A stretch of DNA of 64,000 bases from Mercenaria mercenaria (taxonomy: Eukaryota; Mollusca; Bivalvia; Venerida; Veneridae). Both the position numbers and the translations under genes were made by a program. The notes beneath the pieces are model-generated. The model saw only the letters and a program-made list of their open reading frames with translations, was not told where the DNA came from and ran no database searches. Positions within the stretch are counted from its first letter, which is position 1. The number at the start of each line of letters is the position of its first letter. Shown piece after piece: positions 11,256 to 21,899 of this stretch. The stretch spans positions 1-64,000 of the forward strand of contig NW_026461017.1 of the NCBI RefSeq assembly GCF_021730395.1. Direction: 5' to 3'.

Positions 11256-12372
11256 TTACGTTTGTTTATCCTCGCCGCCGGGTATTCCCATATGGGCGAG
11301 CATTCGTCTAACATCATTATGTTCTTCTAAAGTTACGTCTAACGTTGTTATCTTCTAAGGTTATAGTCATCTAATATTGTTATTTTCTCATGTCATCTCA
11401 CGGCAACCTTGATGGTCCGACTTTTGATGACGTCATTGTGTTGACTTCAGTTCAGTCTTCTAACTTAAATGATGGTGTACTACGCCTTCTAGTGCTAAAT
11501 TTCGCCTCGCCGCCGCCCTCATGGTGTTAAAACGTGATGGCCGATGAAATGCCATCTCGTTGAAGCTATCTCCGTTGTCCCTGCAGCCTGCTCATCGTCG
11601 TTACAGCCGGAACGCCAGTCTTCTGCTCTCCCGTAGGTCAATCCGTAGGTCAATCCAAGCATAATCGAACCAGCCGATCATGCTGCTCTATATACCAGCT
11701 GTTAATTCTTCCACATTCATCGGTAGTTGATAAAAACGTCGGATGAAAAGTCGTACACCCCTACGACTCATCCTGCCAGATGAACACGCCCGTGTACCAT
11801 ATATAGTCATGGACATCCAGCTCGGGTAAAAGCAAAGGTAAAAGCCGGTAGACGTCGAAGATGGAGAACGATGGTAACGAACCCAAGAGCCCCGGCAACA
11901 GGATGCGTAGTCGACAGTGGTAGCTCAACGAGATGATCTAACTTCGGTTGCAGTACTCTTTTTAGGGCCACTACCGCCGATGTCAGTCATGTGTCGCTAA
12001 CTAGGCCGTATAACAATATACGTGACAATATACATGTTGACCTAGCTAGCGACATATGTTCTGCTCCTGAGCTCTCGCCGCGTGCACGTCGCGGAGCAGG
12101 CATGCGGCTCTACCGGAAGTGGTCATAAATATATTGAGGACAGCCGGTAGAGTCACAACTAAGGGCGAGGGCTGTGGCCCTAAGAAGGATCGTTTACCAC
12201 CTCAGCTTTGTATTGTCATCTTCCACGAACGCTGAGATTGGTACTCCGCAAGGACTACGAGGGACAGCATGACAAGACGCCCGCTGACGCTCTATGATGG
12301 ACAGTGAAGGCGCGAATATTCTCGCTCATATGGGACTCCCGGCAGCGAGTATAAATAAAACTACAAACAACA
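11256..12372. repeat. GC-richer palindrome-rich block
   Basis: The two ends are inverted: TATTCCCATATGGGCGAG (from 11282) against CTCGCTCATATGGGACTC (from 12321), both next to CGCCGCCGGG-like and CCCGGCAGCG-like bases. Inside, several hairpin arms are nested or in series: CATCTCGTTGAAGCTATC with TGGTAGCTCAACGAGATG (11550 and 11918), TGTGTCGCTAACTAGG with CCTAGCTAGCGACATATG (near 11990 and 12040), and GGCTCTACCGG with CCGGTAGAGTC (near 12107 and 12144). Composition differs clearly from the AT-rich surroundings. The outer ends resemble the tail of the SINE at 46625. No coding frame is evident. Confidence 0.6.
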
Positions 12373-13637
12373 ACGACATATGTTCCCTCTCCACGACGTG
12401 AACGTCTCGGCGGTCCAGGAGAAGAATTTATACAGGATATTGAATTCGCTTTAACAAATTAAAGAAGAAACTTTTTTATTGATTAATTTAAAGAACCGAG
12501 GCGGTACGATCAAACAGTGATGTGTCATATGGCGCGAAAACATGACGTAATTCCATGACAATCTCGGGCAACTATACCGCTTTGATCTCCACTTCAGATG
12601 CCATGATACCGACATACGTCTTTTAAATAGCTCTTCGAAGGGAATGTTAATTGATGATGAAAACAAGGACAATGACTAAGTTTATCAACAGAATAATTAC
12701 CGATAATCGTTTACGCTTTTTATTTCGCTTTCAACATTGGGTGGATTATGATTATTGTGTCCATATTTTTGGGACACTTTACAAAATAATCATTTTTCGG
12801 GAAATAAGTCTTGAGAAAGTGAAAATAACTAGTCCTAACACTTTTGGAAAATACGGTAGGGGCTAGACTTTGATTATTAATACTATCGATGCAGTCATTA
12901 TGGAGAGCAACTAGATGGTGGAGATTACAAAAATACAGTGAAAAAAAATGTCTGCTGTGAAAAGGAAATTTAAGAAGAACAAATATGATTGATTACAAAG
13001 GAAACATAGTGTACATGAGAATATTATTTGTCTACTATGTGTTAAATTATATTTGAAATTTGCTTGTACATAATACTGCTTTCATAACAGTGACAGTATT
13101 GCGGCAATTGACAGGCGAGTGGTGGGAAATTTAATTATCTGTGAAAATATATTATAAACTGACTTAATTGTTGATTTCAAAATGTCTTTAATCAGATATT
13201 GTTTTGAAATGCATTTGTTCGAAGTGAGAAAATCTCAGTTTTCGAATTTCAAGAAATTGACAAGAGCGTAAATGTGTTGAAATATTACAGGCTAGATAGT
13301 TTAAATATTTTGATTTTGTTATGCCAGAACAAAGAGCTATAAAAATCTTATACTTCTTTTGCCAGGACAATGGCATAATAAATGTCTGATGTCGGAAAAC
13401 CCAATCTTGTTTCTGTTCTTAGTAACATGACCAATGCGTGCAAGTAGCTTGAAGCTAAAAAATCATCACTTTTCCTTGCATACTGCCATAACCATTGTAA
13501 AAACCTTCTAAAACTCGTAAAAAGTTATTATCTATTGAATTAAGCATCAAACACTTGTTGAAAATAAGCTGTAATTCAATAGTGTGTTTAGATGCCAAAT
13601 ATCGCGTATTTTCGCGACTATATTGTTTTGTACTTTT

Positions 13638-13894
13638 AATTTATTTATTTATTTGGGTTTTACGGCGCACCAACACAGTATAGGTTATATGGCACCAAAC
13701 AGGACTACAAATTTTGGTTCCACATCTCATTTACATCGAAATAAAAACATGAGGTATGGAATCAAAATTTGCATACCTGCTGGAATCACAGAGTTGCTGC
13801 AAAACCAAGTGTTAAGACCCTATTAGATCATGCAAGGGTAAGGCAGTGGTTCCAATTCTTTTCATACACAGATCGTCCCAGAACCACATGGGGC
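13638..13894 (-). repeat. Interspersed repeat with AAATAAATAAA tail (copy 1)
   Basis: On the minus strand it ends GGTGCGCCGTAAAACCC and an AAATAAATAAATAAA tail, as retroposed elements do. The copy at 23399-23670 matches it along the whole length, starting at CCCCATGTGGT. I see no clear tRNA-like head. The open frame through it (13584-13826) is repeated in the other copy and is a by-product of the repeat. Confidence 0.75.
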
Positions 13895-14263
13895 TTGTAC
13901 ATTTAAGCGCAGATGTAGTGAAAACAATCATGAAAACACTTTTGATATATATATAAAGAAAAAGTGTAGACATGAAAGATACTCAAAGACTTGGTGAACT
14001 TTGCCTTATGTGCAAATTAAGTCTGTGCCCATATTGTATGTGCATGAATAGGGCTAGGTGTTTATATATTGCAAGCATACATTTAAAAGAGCATCTTCAG
14101 AGATTATCTACAAGCAGTAGTATTAATAAATAGACTTTATTACTGAGACAACAAACATTTAAAAAACTAAAATATAATAAAATTATTTACCTACCTACCT
14201 ACCCACTGTAAAAATACTGGGTCGGTAAAGGTCAAACAAACTTAATTTTAATTTAGGCCTAAT

Positions 14264-15127
14264 CTAGATGTTAGAACGAAATTATCACTTTTTGATACAA
14301 TGGTTGCACCTATTCTATTGTATGCGTCTGATATTTGGGGAATATACGATTTTAAAGAAATAGATAAAATTCATTTACGATTTTGTAAATATGTCTTAGG
14401 TGTGCGTAATCAAACCCCAAACTTGGCTGTTTTTGGAGAACTTGGTCGTTTTCCATTGTCTGTTATCATGAAAGAGAGAGCATTAAAATATTGGATAAAA
14501 GTCATGAAAAACCAAGATATGCCTATGTATAGACTATTTGTTGAACAATGCAATAGCCGAAATGTAAATTCATGGTCTCATAAAATTAAATCTTTGTTAG
14601 ATAATTTAGGCTTTAGTGATGTCTTTTTGAATTTTGATTCAAATTGTAACTATTATAATATGTTTAAACAACGGTTACGCGATCAGTATATACAAAACTG
14701 GAAAGCTTCGATTCAAAATATATCAAAATTGGAATATTATAGAAAATTTAAAGTAGAATTCTGTTATGAGAAATATTTGGATATATTGCAAAGTAATTTA
14801 TTGAGAAGGCAATACACCAGTTTTAGAACTGCATCGCATAGCCTGGAGATTGAGGTTGGACGTTATACTGGTATTGATAGACAACAGCGTGTCTGTAAAA
14901 TGTGCTCAAGTCATTTTGTTGAGTCCGAATATCACTTCCTACTTTGTTGTAACAAGTACTCAAACATTAGACAGAAATATTCTATAAATACAGCCTGGCC
15001 GTCTGTACAGAAATTCATTAATATTATGTCATCTACTAATAAGAAAAGAGTGATTAATAATGCTAAATATGTAAGCGAAGCTTTTAAATTACGGAAACAA
15101 ACCCTTGAAGTTCTAACCGCTTCTTAG
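14264..15127 (+). pseudogene. LINE ORF2 C-terminal part with CCHC-like zinc motif
   Basis: The frame picks up the LINE protein after the insertion: NLDVRTKLSLFDTMVAPILL, YASDIWG, then VFGELGRFPLSVIMKERALK and a basic LRDQYIQNW segment. Near residue 200 from the ATG at 14300 is CKMCSSHFVESEYHFLLCC, a CxxC...H...C arrangement that ends many CR1/Jockey-type ORF2 proteins and is thought to bind nucleic acid. The frame ends normally at 15127. Homologous segments occur at 39080-39470 and 58620-59270, so this LINE family is repeated in the window. Confidence 0.85.
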
Positions 15128-15293
15128 TTTTGTTTACTATGTTATCTTTTTGGATGATATGTTCCGCTTTATTTGTATGTTATAATTGTTTCTATATTTC
15201 ATGTCAATATGTCTTGACCATATTTGTAATAGATTTTGTAAATGGTCAAAGGCATTTGTAATGCCGATTTGCCAATAAATGAAATGAAATGAT

Positions 15294-16384
15294 GTTTAAT
15301 GCCTTAATCATGTCAGTAATTCCACACAAGCTTTAAAAAATGCAAATATTACCTCATCTGTAAAGGCAGTAATGCTATGTATAAAAATAGCTATTTGCCA
15401 ATGTGGTGGTAATAATTGCAACGGCTGATCAACTTATAAACTTGGATAATAAACATATACTCTTTGCACTTGCAAGATACATAGATAAATAAATGAGTGT
15501 TCAACTTTCTTTACAAATTACATAAAACAGTTTTGTATGGTCTGTTGCTGAAAATAGGCTGTGTAAAATGGTTTTGTGTCTTTATAATCTTTCCAATATA
15601 GATATGACAATATTTGATTTTAATTATTTCTATTTAAAATTCATATTCATGATCAACATGTTTTTGATTTACAGTATAATGAAGGTTCGTTTCATGAAAT
15701 AAAACACTACTTTATATTCATATTTTTGTGGTCATTTTACTTTTGACGGCAATTTTATTAACACAGTAGCATACAATATACTATAGTATGTCAACAATAC
15801 GGTATGCAGCCTTAAATATCATACTGTGTAAATATTGAGCATTATTTTCGGTTTTTAGAAATATTTGGCATGATAACAGGTTACTGGAAGACATATTGGA
15901 TTTTAGCGGCCATTTTGAAAATGACCGACAAGTCGGCCATCTTGATATTACAGCAACTTCCTTTCGTTTTCTTATATAGATAATATCCAGTAACATTTGT
16001 ACCAAGTTTGATGCTTTTCCCAAAATGGCACGATTTTATGAACTTAAGCCACCATATGACTGCACTAGTAGATTGTATTTACGTTTAAAGAAAGGAGGCA
16101 CATACCATCTGTATATCTGTATTTATTACTTTGGTATTGCAAAAATATAGTTATCGCAGGAACAGGTACGAAACTTTCACATACTTTTGTGTATATACAT
16201 ATGTGTAATATATAATGTAAACACAGAAATAAGTGGGGTAATGGTTGTACTTGCTAAGAAGTACATATATATATTTAAGACTTTTATTCTTAGCAGTAGT
16301 TACAACCTCTATTATAGTGTTAATTTGATGGAATTCAGAAATAGAAAACAAAACAGAACTATGAATTATGCTACAAAATATTTT
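15294..16384. other. AT-rich noncoding stretch
   Basis: No coding frame or RNA gene is recognisable. A segment at 15895-16060 contains GGCCATTTTG and a small palindrome CCGACAAGTCGG and resembles 50695-50735, so it may be part of an interspersed repeat. Short frames at 15781-16023 and 16151-16423 have no protein-like features. Confidence 0.5.
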
Positions 16385-17165
16385 GTTTCTACTTAAATTG
16401 AAAATAAAATTCATGTTCTTCAAATCAAAGCATTCATTAAATTAAAAGTCGTATGTTAATTCTTGAAAACAGACTGTTCTTAAATATCAAACACTTTTTA
16501 TTACCCTATTATAAGGTAGTGGATATGGGTTTGAAACCATACCATCTGAACTCTGAACCGTGATCAGTTAGAGGACAAATCACTCGAAGGCCTTGATTAT
16601 TTGTTGAATTAAAGGCGACGTCTGCTGACCTCTTGCATACTAAGGTGTAACGGTTGCTAAGTGAAACTAATGTGACTCATTAAGTATTAGGCAGTTACTT
16701 ATATTTATTAAAACAAAGTGAAGCAGCTGTAGTCGAAACCAAATCTATACCCTTGTCTATAATTTGTCTGAAAACTGTATTATGTTGGTAACACTAAATA
16801 TTTAAAGTTCACAGATCTTATGAGCTTTAATTATTTAAAGCCTTTATGTCTGATTTAGATTTTTAGATATTTTTATTATAACATCAAGCTCTTACCAGCA
16901 TTCAGACAGTTTCGTTCAAATTGCTTAGAAGAGTACTGTTTAGTGATGTATACGTCAGAATTGTTTAGAGAATGTCACCAAGCTTGAAATGTAGCCCAAA
17001 GTAGCTGTTATGTTGGTCCCGGCCTGTATTTATTAAAGGAAACGCTAATAAAACGAACGGGTAACATAAAACTGCTGAAACTGTAATAAGTAGTGAGTCA
17101 TATTAACAGAAAGTTAATTCGTCCTCATGAAGGAGCTTTTTATGAAAGATTGATAAAACTATTTC

Positions 17166-17270
17166 GATATACTATGTACTTCCTGATGAAGACTAATAAA
17201 AATAGTCGAAACGTTGAATGAAAATTGAGTTAGCCTTGTAATTCTCCTGTTCTCTGGATATACTATGTAC
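17166..17270 (+). mobile_element. 77-bp insert with hammerhead-like core and 14-bp target duplication
   Basis: GATATACTATGTAC occurs at 17166-17179 and again at 17257-17270; the related units at about 1697 and 4073 carry it only once. The 77 inserted bases (17180-17256) contain CTGATGA (17183-17189), a 5-bp stem GACTA/TAGTC (17191-17195 with 17203-17207) and GAAAC (17208-17212). This is the order of a hammerhead ribozyme core, although one unpaired A lies between CTGATGA and the stem. Penelope-like retroelements carry hammerhead motifs, and CTGATGA...GAAACGTTG is common in animal repeats. A severely 5'-truncated element is my reading. Confidence 0.6.
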
Positions 17271-17517
17271 GGAATACAATGTGACGTAGTTCTAATAAAG
17301 TTGGCTCTTGCAACACCTTGTACATACCGTTCCACCACGGGTAGATATACCGAAAACGGAAGTTGAAACTAGTTTCCTTTTAGCCATGGACTTAATGATG
17401 CAATACCCAAGCAATAATAATAATTTTAGGTATTGAATTTAACTTCCTTCCGCTCAGTAGGTATATATCCTATGATTCAGTGATATATACATAAAATATT
17501 ATTGGACGTGATATATA

Positions 17518-17599
17518 GACGAGGTGGCCGAGTGGTTAAGGCGATGGACTGCTAATCCATTGGGCTCTGCCCGCGTGGGTTCGAATCCCATCCTCGTCG
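17518..17599 (+). tRNA. tRNA-Ser (anticodon GCT), intact
   Basis: All 82 nt match the gene at 1977: paired acceptor stem, anticodon GCT, long variable arm and both internal promoter boxes. A TTTT run follows at 17607-17610. The upstream flank (CAGTGATATATACATAAAATAT) is the first flank type, shared with 1977 and 4358. Confidence 0.97.
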
Positions 17600-17948
17600 A
17601 ACGATTGTTTTAAGAAGAACTACAACTATAACAGTAATTTACCCCCTCTATATATCGTAGCATGACCTCACATTGATTTCAGTGCAGTGCTCCCATAAAG
17701 TCAAGTTTTCAGTCGAAAAAAAAAAAACTATCACGTTTCTTTTGAGGAATTACATTGAGCTTTTTTAACGTGGCGACTAATATTTTGTTAATTAAGTCGT
17801 CATTTATCTTACATTATTTTGTAATATATGAAAGATTAATAAAGCATTCATCTGAAATTAGTTTGTACCTGATAAAATGTGAATGTTACAGTCAGCTAAA
17901 ACTATTTTTTAAATTTACCACATGATGCAATGTATCGTATTACTACTA

Positions 17949-17982
17949 CATTCAGACACCTCCCCCCACCCCCCACCCCAGG
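17949..17982. repeat. C-rich expansion inside a tRNA unit
   Basis: Where other units read CAGACCCCCGCAGG this copy has CCTCCCCCCACCCCCCACCCC before AGGTTAAAAAC. It is a local expansion of the C run. Confidence 0.7.
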
Positions 17983-18219
17983 TTAAAAACTTAGGTAATG
18001 CTACTATTGTTGACTAAAATGGAAGTTTGAACTTTTTTACCTTTAAATTATAATAGGCAATTATGATGCAACAACCTAGCAATAATTTTAATTGAAATAA
18101 TTATTACAATTCATACGGTTTCCGAAAAGAATATCAATTGATTTAATTGCCTTCTGCTACATGTTTGATATAGATTTACGATTTAGTTAATTAATGCGTT
18201 TCTTTTCTATACTTTACTA

Positions 18220-18690
18220 TGGCATGTCAGACGTTGCTAAATTATATAATCTATATTATTATTATTGTATGTCTGTTATTGTTATTCAATGTCATGTCAT
18301 TCATATTCTAAAGCTTGCTATTGTTATTGTATATGTCGTTATTCTCATTGTATGTTCGATATTCTTATGGTAAAAGTCATTATTGTTATTCTATATTTCG
18401 TTATTGTTATTGTATCTCTAATATTGTTATTCAATGTCGTGTCATTCATATGCTAAGTCTTACCATTGTTATTGTAATTGTCGTTATTCTTGATGTAACT
18501 ATGTTCGACATACTTATTAAAAGTCATTATTGCTATTCTATTATTGTTATTGTATCTTTGATATTGTTATTCAATGTCGTGTCATTCATATTCTAAGTCT
18601 TGCCTTTGTATGTTCGATATTCTTACGGTAAAAGTCATTATTGTTGTTCAATATCTGATGATTCTATTTACAAAACGTGTCATTCATATT
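18220..18690 (+). repeat. Left arm of foldback-like element
   Basis: About three units of 142-144 bp, rich in GTTATTGTTATTC, orientated inward. Three overlapping frames of 62-93 codons run through it because stop codons are rare in this repeat; they are not genes. Confidence 0.8.
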
Positions 18691-19124
18691 CTATGTTATG
18701 TGATTGTTTTTATATCGTCGCTGTGCTATTTATATCCCTCAGAATGATGTATTATTTCCCATATTTTGTAACAAGGGTTTTCACTGGCTAGTCATAAACG
18801 AAAATAGACCACGTTTCCGTCGAGAAATGGAGAGAACATGTTCTCTTACTTTTACGGTTTGGTCAGTATCAGATTGTTAAGAATGTTTTCATTACTGATT
18901 TTGTTTTCCTGCCGGTTTGATGCATGTCGGTTCCTAAGAGAAGCCAATTTTTCTATTACATGTAATTCTATTTTAGTAGCAATGACTAGGTGACCTTGAC
19001 TTGATCCCAGCCAAAATAATCCCCCAAGGGGTTTGGTAAGAACTTAAAGTATGAACCCAATACCCCTTACGATCCAAAAGTTAAGTAAAAAGATAAGAAT
19101 TGTAGATTACTTCTATCTTTAGAA

Positions 19125-19600
19125 ATAATGACCTTTACCGTTGAGGTAGGTCCGGGTTTTGCGCATGACACGTCGTCTGATTATGGGGTACATCTGTGCC
19201 AAGTAATATTAAAATCCCTTGATGAATGACAGAGTTATGGACCGGACACAAAATTGCATTAAAATGCCATTTTACCTATGACCTCCAAGTGTGACATTGA
19301 CCTTTGATGTAGGGGACTGGGTATTGCGCATGACGCATCGTCTGATTATGGGGAACATCTGTGCCAAGTAATTTAAAAATCCCTTGATGAATGACAGTGT
19401 TATGGACCGGACATGAAATTGCATAAAAAGCCCTGTTTACATTTGACATCCAAGTGTGACCTTGACCTTTAATCTAGGGGTCTGGGTTTTGCGCATGGCA
19501 CGTCGTCTGATTATGGGGAACATCAGTGCCAAGTTATATTAAAATCACTTGATGAATGACAGAGTTATGGACCGGACAGGAAATTGCGGACGGACGCATG
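19125..19600. repeat. Tandem satellite, three 165-bp units
   Basis: GCGCATGRCACGTCG-like landmarks lie at 19161, 19326 and 19491, which gives an exact 165-bp period. Each unit also repeats GAGTTATGGACCGGACA or a variant. The array resembles the cores of bivalve pearl elements (units of about 160 bp). No terminal hairpin was found, so element limits are not set. Confidence 0.85.
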
Positions 19601-20206
19601 GCCAACATTCCAATACACTGACCAGTAGTTTCGGCAAAAGTAGTCTCCCTTGAATATACACGGATCGCGGACCCGATAACGTTTATCGATAAACAGTTTT
19701 ACTATAGATTTGTATAGAAAAATATATTTCAAACATTAAAAACGTATTTTTATCGTTATTTAACAAAAGTTTATAACCTCGTGAAGTAACCTTCATTTTT
19801 TGCCCTTTATTTCAATATAGTTTTTTTCGATGTGATACAAAAACTTATTGCTTCCATTTTTGTTTGAAGTTGATGACTATGGTTTCTATGTATTTCTATA
19901 CAGAAATTTTGAAAAGATCGGTTATGTCAGGTTTTAAAAGGCTATAAAAACATTTTCTATCAAAATAACATTATTTTATAACCTCGTGAAGTATTCTCCA
20001 TTGTCTGAATATTGTCTGGGTATTTTTTATTTTAAAATTGAATTATGACAAATTGCTTCCATTTTAATTTGAAAATGAAGTTATCGCAATCTTGAGCACG
20101 CTTTTCACAAATATTTACTTGACGGTGCGACGGCGCAAGGCAATGCTTATATCTGTTCGAGCATTTTATTTATTTATTTATTTATATATTATGATTAAAA
20201 GTAAAA

Positions 20207-20728
20207 AAAAAATTTGAATTGGCAAAGTTTAAGTCACATCTTTAATTTGAAATAAATTGGTCTTAAAAAGTCCGCATTAAATTAAAAAGGCAATTAGAAT
20301 TAATTCTATGTTATTGCTGTACAAACTGTATGCCGGTATAATTTTTGACGATATTGCAATAAACTGTTCAATAATTGAAACACTTCGCGAAAATTTTGTT
20401 ATGTATGGACCTAAAATATTACATACAACTATGGCTTCTTTACGTTCACTGATCACTGCGTGAACGTAAAAGTATAAATTACAAATTAATGAATGATGGT
20501 CATATTAACTGTGGTGATAATTTGACTTATTTACCCGTGCGTGCATTTCATTAGAAGATGAAAAAAGGTACAATTTACGAAACTTTTTATTCAAATTGAA
20601 AAAAAAAACAAAAAAAAAAAAAACAAGTATATATTTATCAAATACAATAATCACTTTCACCGGTATATGACCTTTTTTATTATCATGATATTGGCAGAAA
20701 TCTGTTATGAATACAAAGACATTTTTAG
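20207..20728. other. AT-rich stretch with A-rich runs
   Basis: Nothing coding is recognised between the 165-bp satellite and the pearl-like element. A-rich simple sequence lies at 20599-20623. Confidence 0.4.
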
Positions 20729-20769
20729 CTCGACTATTCGAAGAATAGTCTAGCTATTCTACTCACACT

Positions 20770-20805
<36 letters not shown>

Positions 20806-21899
20806 ACACCTTGGTTAAGTTTTTGCATGCAAGTACATACAGCCATCAATGAAAGGCATATAGCTTTGAAACTTATTTCTTCTTTTTCTAGGTCAATTAC
20901 CAACCTCACTGGGTCAAGTCCCATAACTCTGACATGTATTTTGAGCAAATTATGCCCCCTTTTGGACTTAGAAAATTTTGGTTAAAGTTTTACATGCAAG
21001 TTACTATCTCCAAAACTAATGCAGATATTGATTTGAAACTTCACATGTGTCTTCGGGGTTATAAAATTAGTTGATAGCAGCAAGTCCCATAACTCTGACT
21101 TTCATTTTGGCCAAATTATGCCCCCTTTTGGACTTAGAAAATTCTGGTTAAAGTTTTGCGTGCAAGTACATACAACTATTTCTAAAAGGCATATAGATTT
21201 GAAACTTATTTATTCTTTTTCTAGATCAATTACCAACCTCACTGGGTCAAGTCCCATAACTCTGACATGTATTTTGAGCAAATTATGCCCCCTTTTAGAC
21301 TTAGAAAATTTTGGTTAAAGTTTTACATGCAAGTTACTATCTCCAAAACTAATGCAGATATTGATTTGAAACTTCACTTGTGTCTTCGGGGTTATAAAAC
21401 TAGTTGATAGCAGCAAGTCCCATAACTCTTACTTTCATTTTGGCCAAATTATGCCCCCTTTTGGACTTAGAAAATTCTGGTTAAAGTTTTGCGTGCAAGT
21501 ACATACAACTATTTCTAAAAGGCATATAGATTTAAAATTTATTTTTTCTTTTTCTAGATCAATTACCAACCTCACTGGGTCAAGTCCCATAACTGTGACA
21601 TGTTTTTTGAGCAAATTATGCCCCCTTTTAGACTTAGAAAATTTTGGTTAAAGTTTTACACGCAAGTTATTATCTCCAAAACTAATGCAGATATTGAATT
21701 GAAACTTCTCATGTGCCTTCGGGGTTATAAAACTAGTTGATAGCAGCAAGTCCCATAACTGATATATATTTTGGTCAAATTATTCCCCCTTTTGAACTTA
21801 AAACTCTTTTGATATATAACTTTTTTGGGTAATATTTTCCTGCTTCTGGGTCAATATTTCGAATAGTCGAGCTTGGCTGTCTTACGGACAGCTCTTGTT
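20728..21899 (+). mobile_element. Pearl-like nonautonomous Helentron with satellite core
   Basis: The 5' end has a perfect 8-bp hairpin GACTATTC-GAA-GAATAGTC (20732-20750). The 3' end has a hairpin GCTGTC/GACAGC (21876-21892) followed by TCTTGTT. The subterminal 16-mer AGCTCGACTATTCGAA (20728-20743) returns inverted at 21858-21873. A GGCGTC microsatellite sits next to the 5' end. The core has 333-bp units (CCCATAACTCTGACATG near 20920, 21253 and 21586), each made of two diverged halves of about 166 bp. This matches pearl elements described from bivalves and the Helentron-associated class. It has no coding capacity. Confidence 0.8.
20770..20806. repeat. GGCGTC microsatellite
   Basis: Six uninterrupted repeats of GGCGTC near the 5' end of the pearl-like element; a microsatellite at this place is usual for the family. 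Confidence 0.95.

Larger units (their letters stand above)
10331..14252. mobile_element. 3.9 kb inverted-repeat element inserted in the LINE
   Basis: The left end reads AAAATTAAGTTTGTTTGACC and TTTACC (10335 on), and the right end (14221-14249) is its reverse complement followed by CTTAATTTT. The homology continues with CCGACCC on both sides. The flanking LINE bases TAAGGCTTAA (10321-10330) and TTAGGCCTAA (14253-14262) look like an imperfect 8-10 bp target duplication. This suits an hAT-like DNA transposon, but I find no transposase. Two minus-strand frames (10552-10752 and 10722-10988) are unidentified. The interior holds a palindrome-rich block (11256-12372) and a repeat copy (13638-13894), so it is a nested composite. 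Confidence 0.6.
8810..15293 (+). mobile_element. LINE (Jockey/CR1 group), internally deleted and split by another element
   Basis: The parts in order are an ORF1-like frame (9115-9675), a reverse transcriptase palm and thumb region (9679-10330), a 3.9 kb foreign insert (10331-14252), the ORF2 C-terminal part (14264-15127), and a 3' UTR ending CCAATAAATGAAATGAAATG near 15293. The rest of ORF1, the endonuclease and the RT fingers are missing between 9665 and 9680. The left limit is uncertain. The GAAAT tail fits target-primed insertion. Clade assignment beyond a CR1/Jockey-type LINE is not safe by eye. Confidence 0.8.

Noticed and set aside
13584-13826. 80-codon frame found again at 23480-23731, which could suggest a conserved protein
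   Set aside because: Both lie in copies of the same AAATAAA-tailed repeat, and the conservation is that of the DNA repeat.
18265-18791. Three overlapping plus-strand frames rich in Tyr, Cys, Ile and Val
   Set aside because: They come from the TTATTG-rich arm of the foldback-like element; the opposite arm gives similar frames on the other strand.
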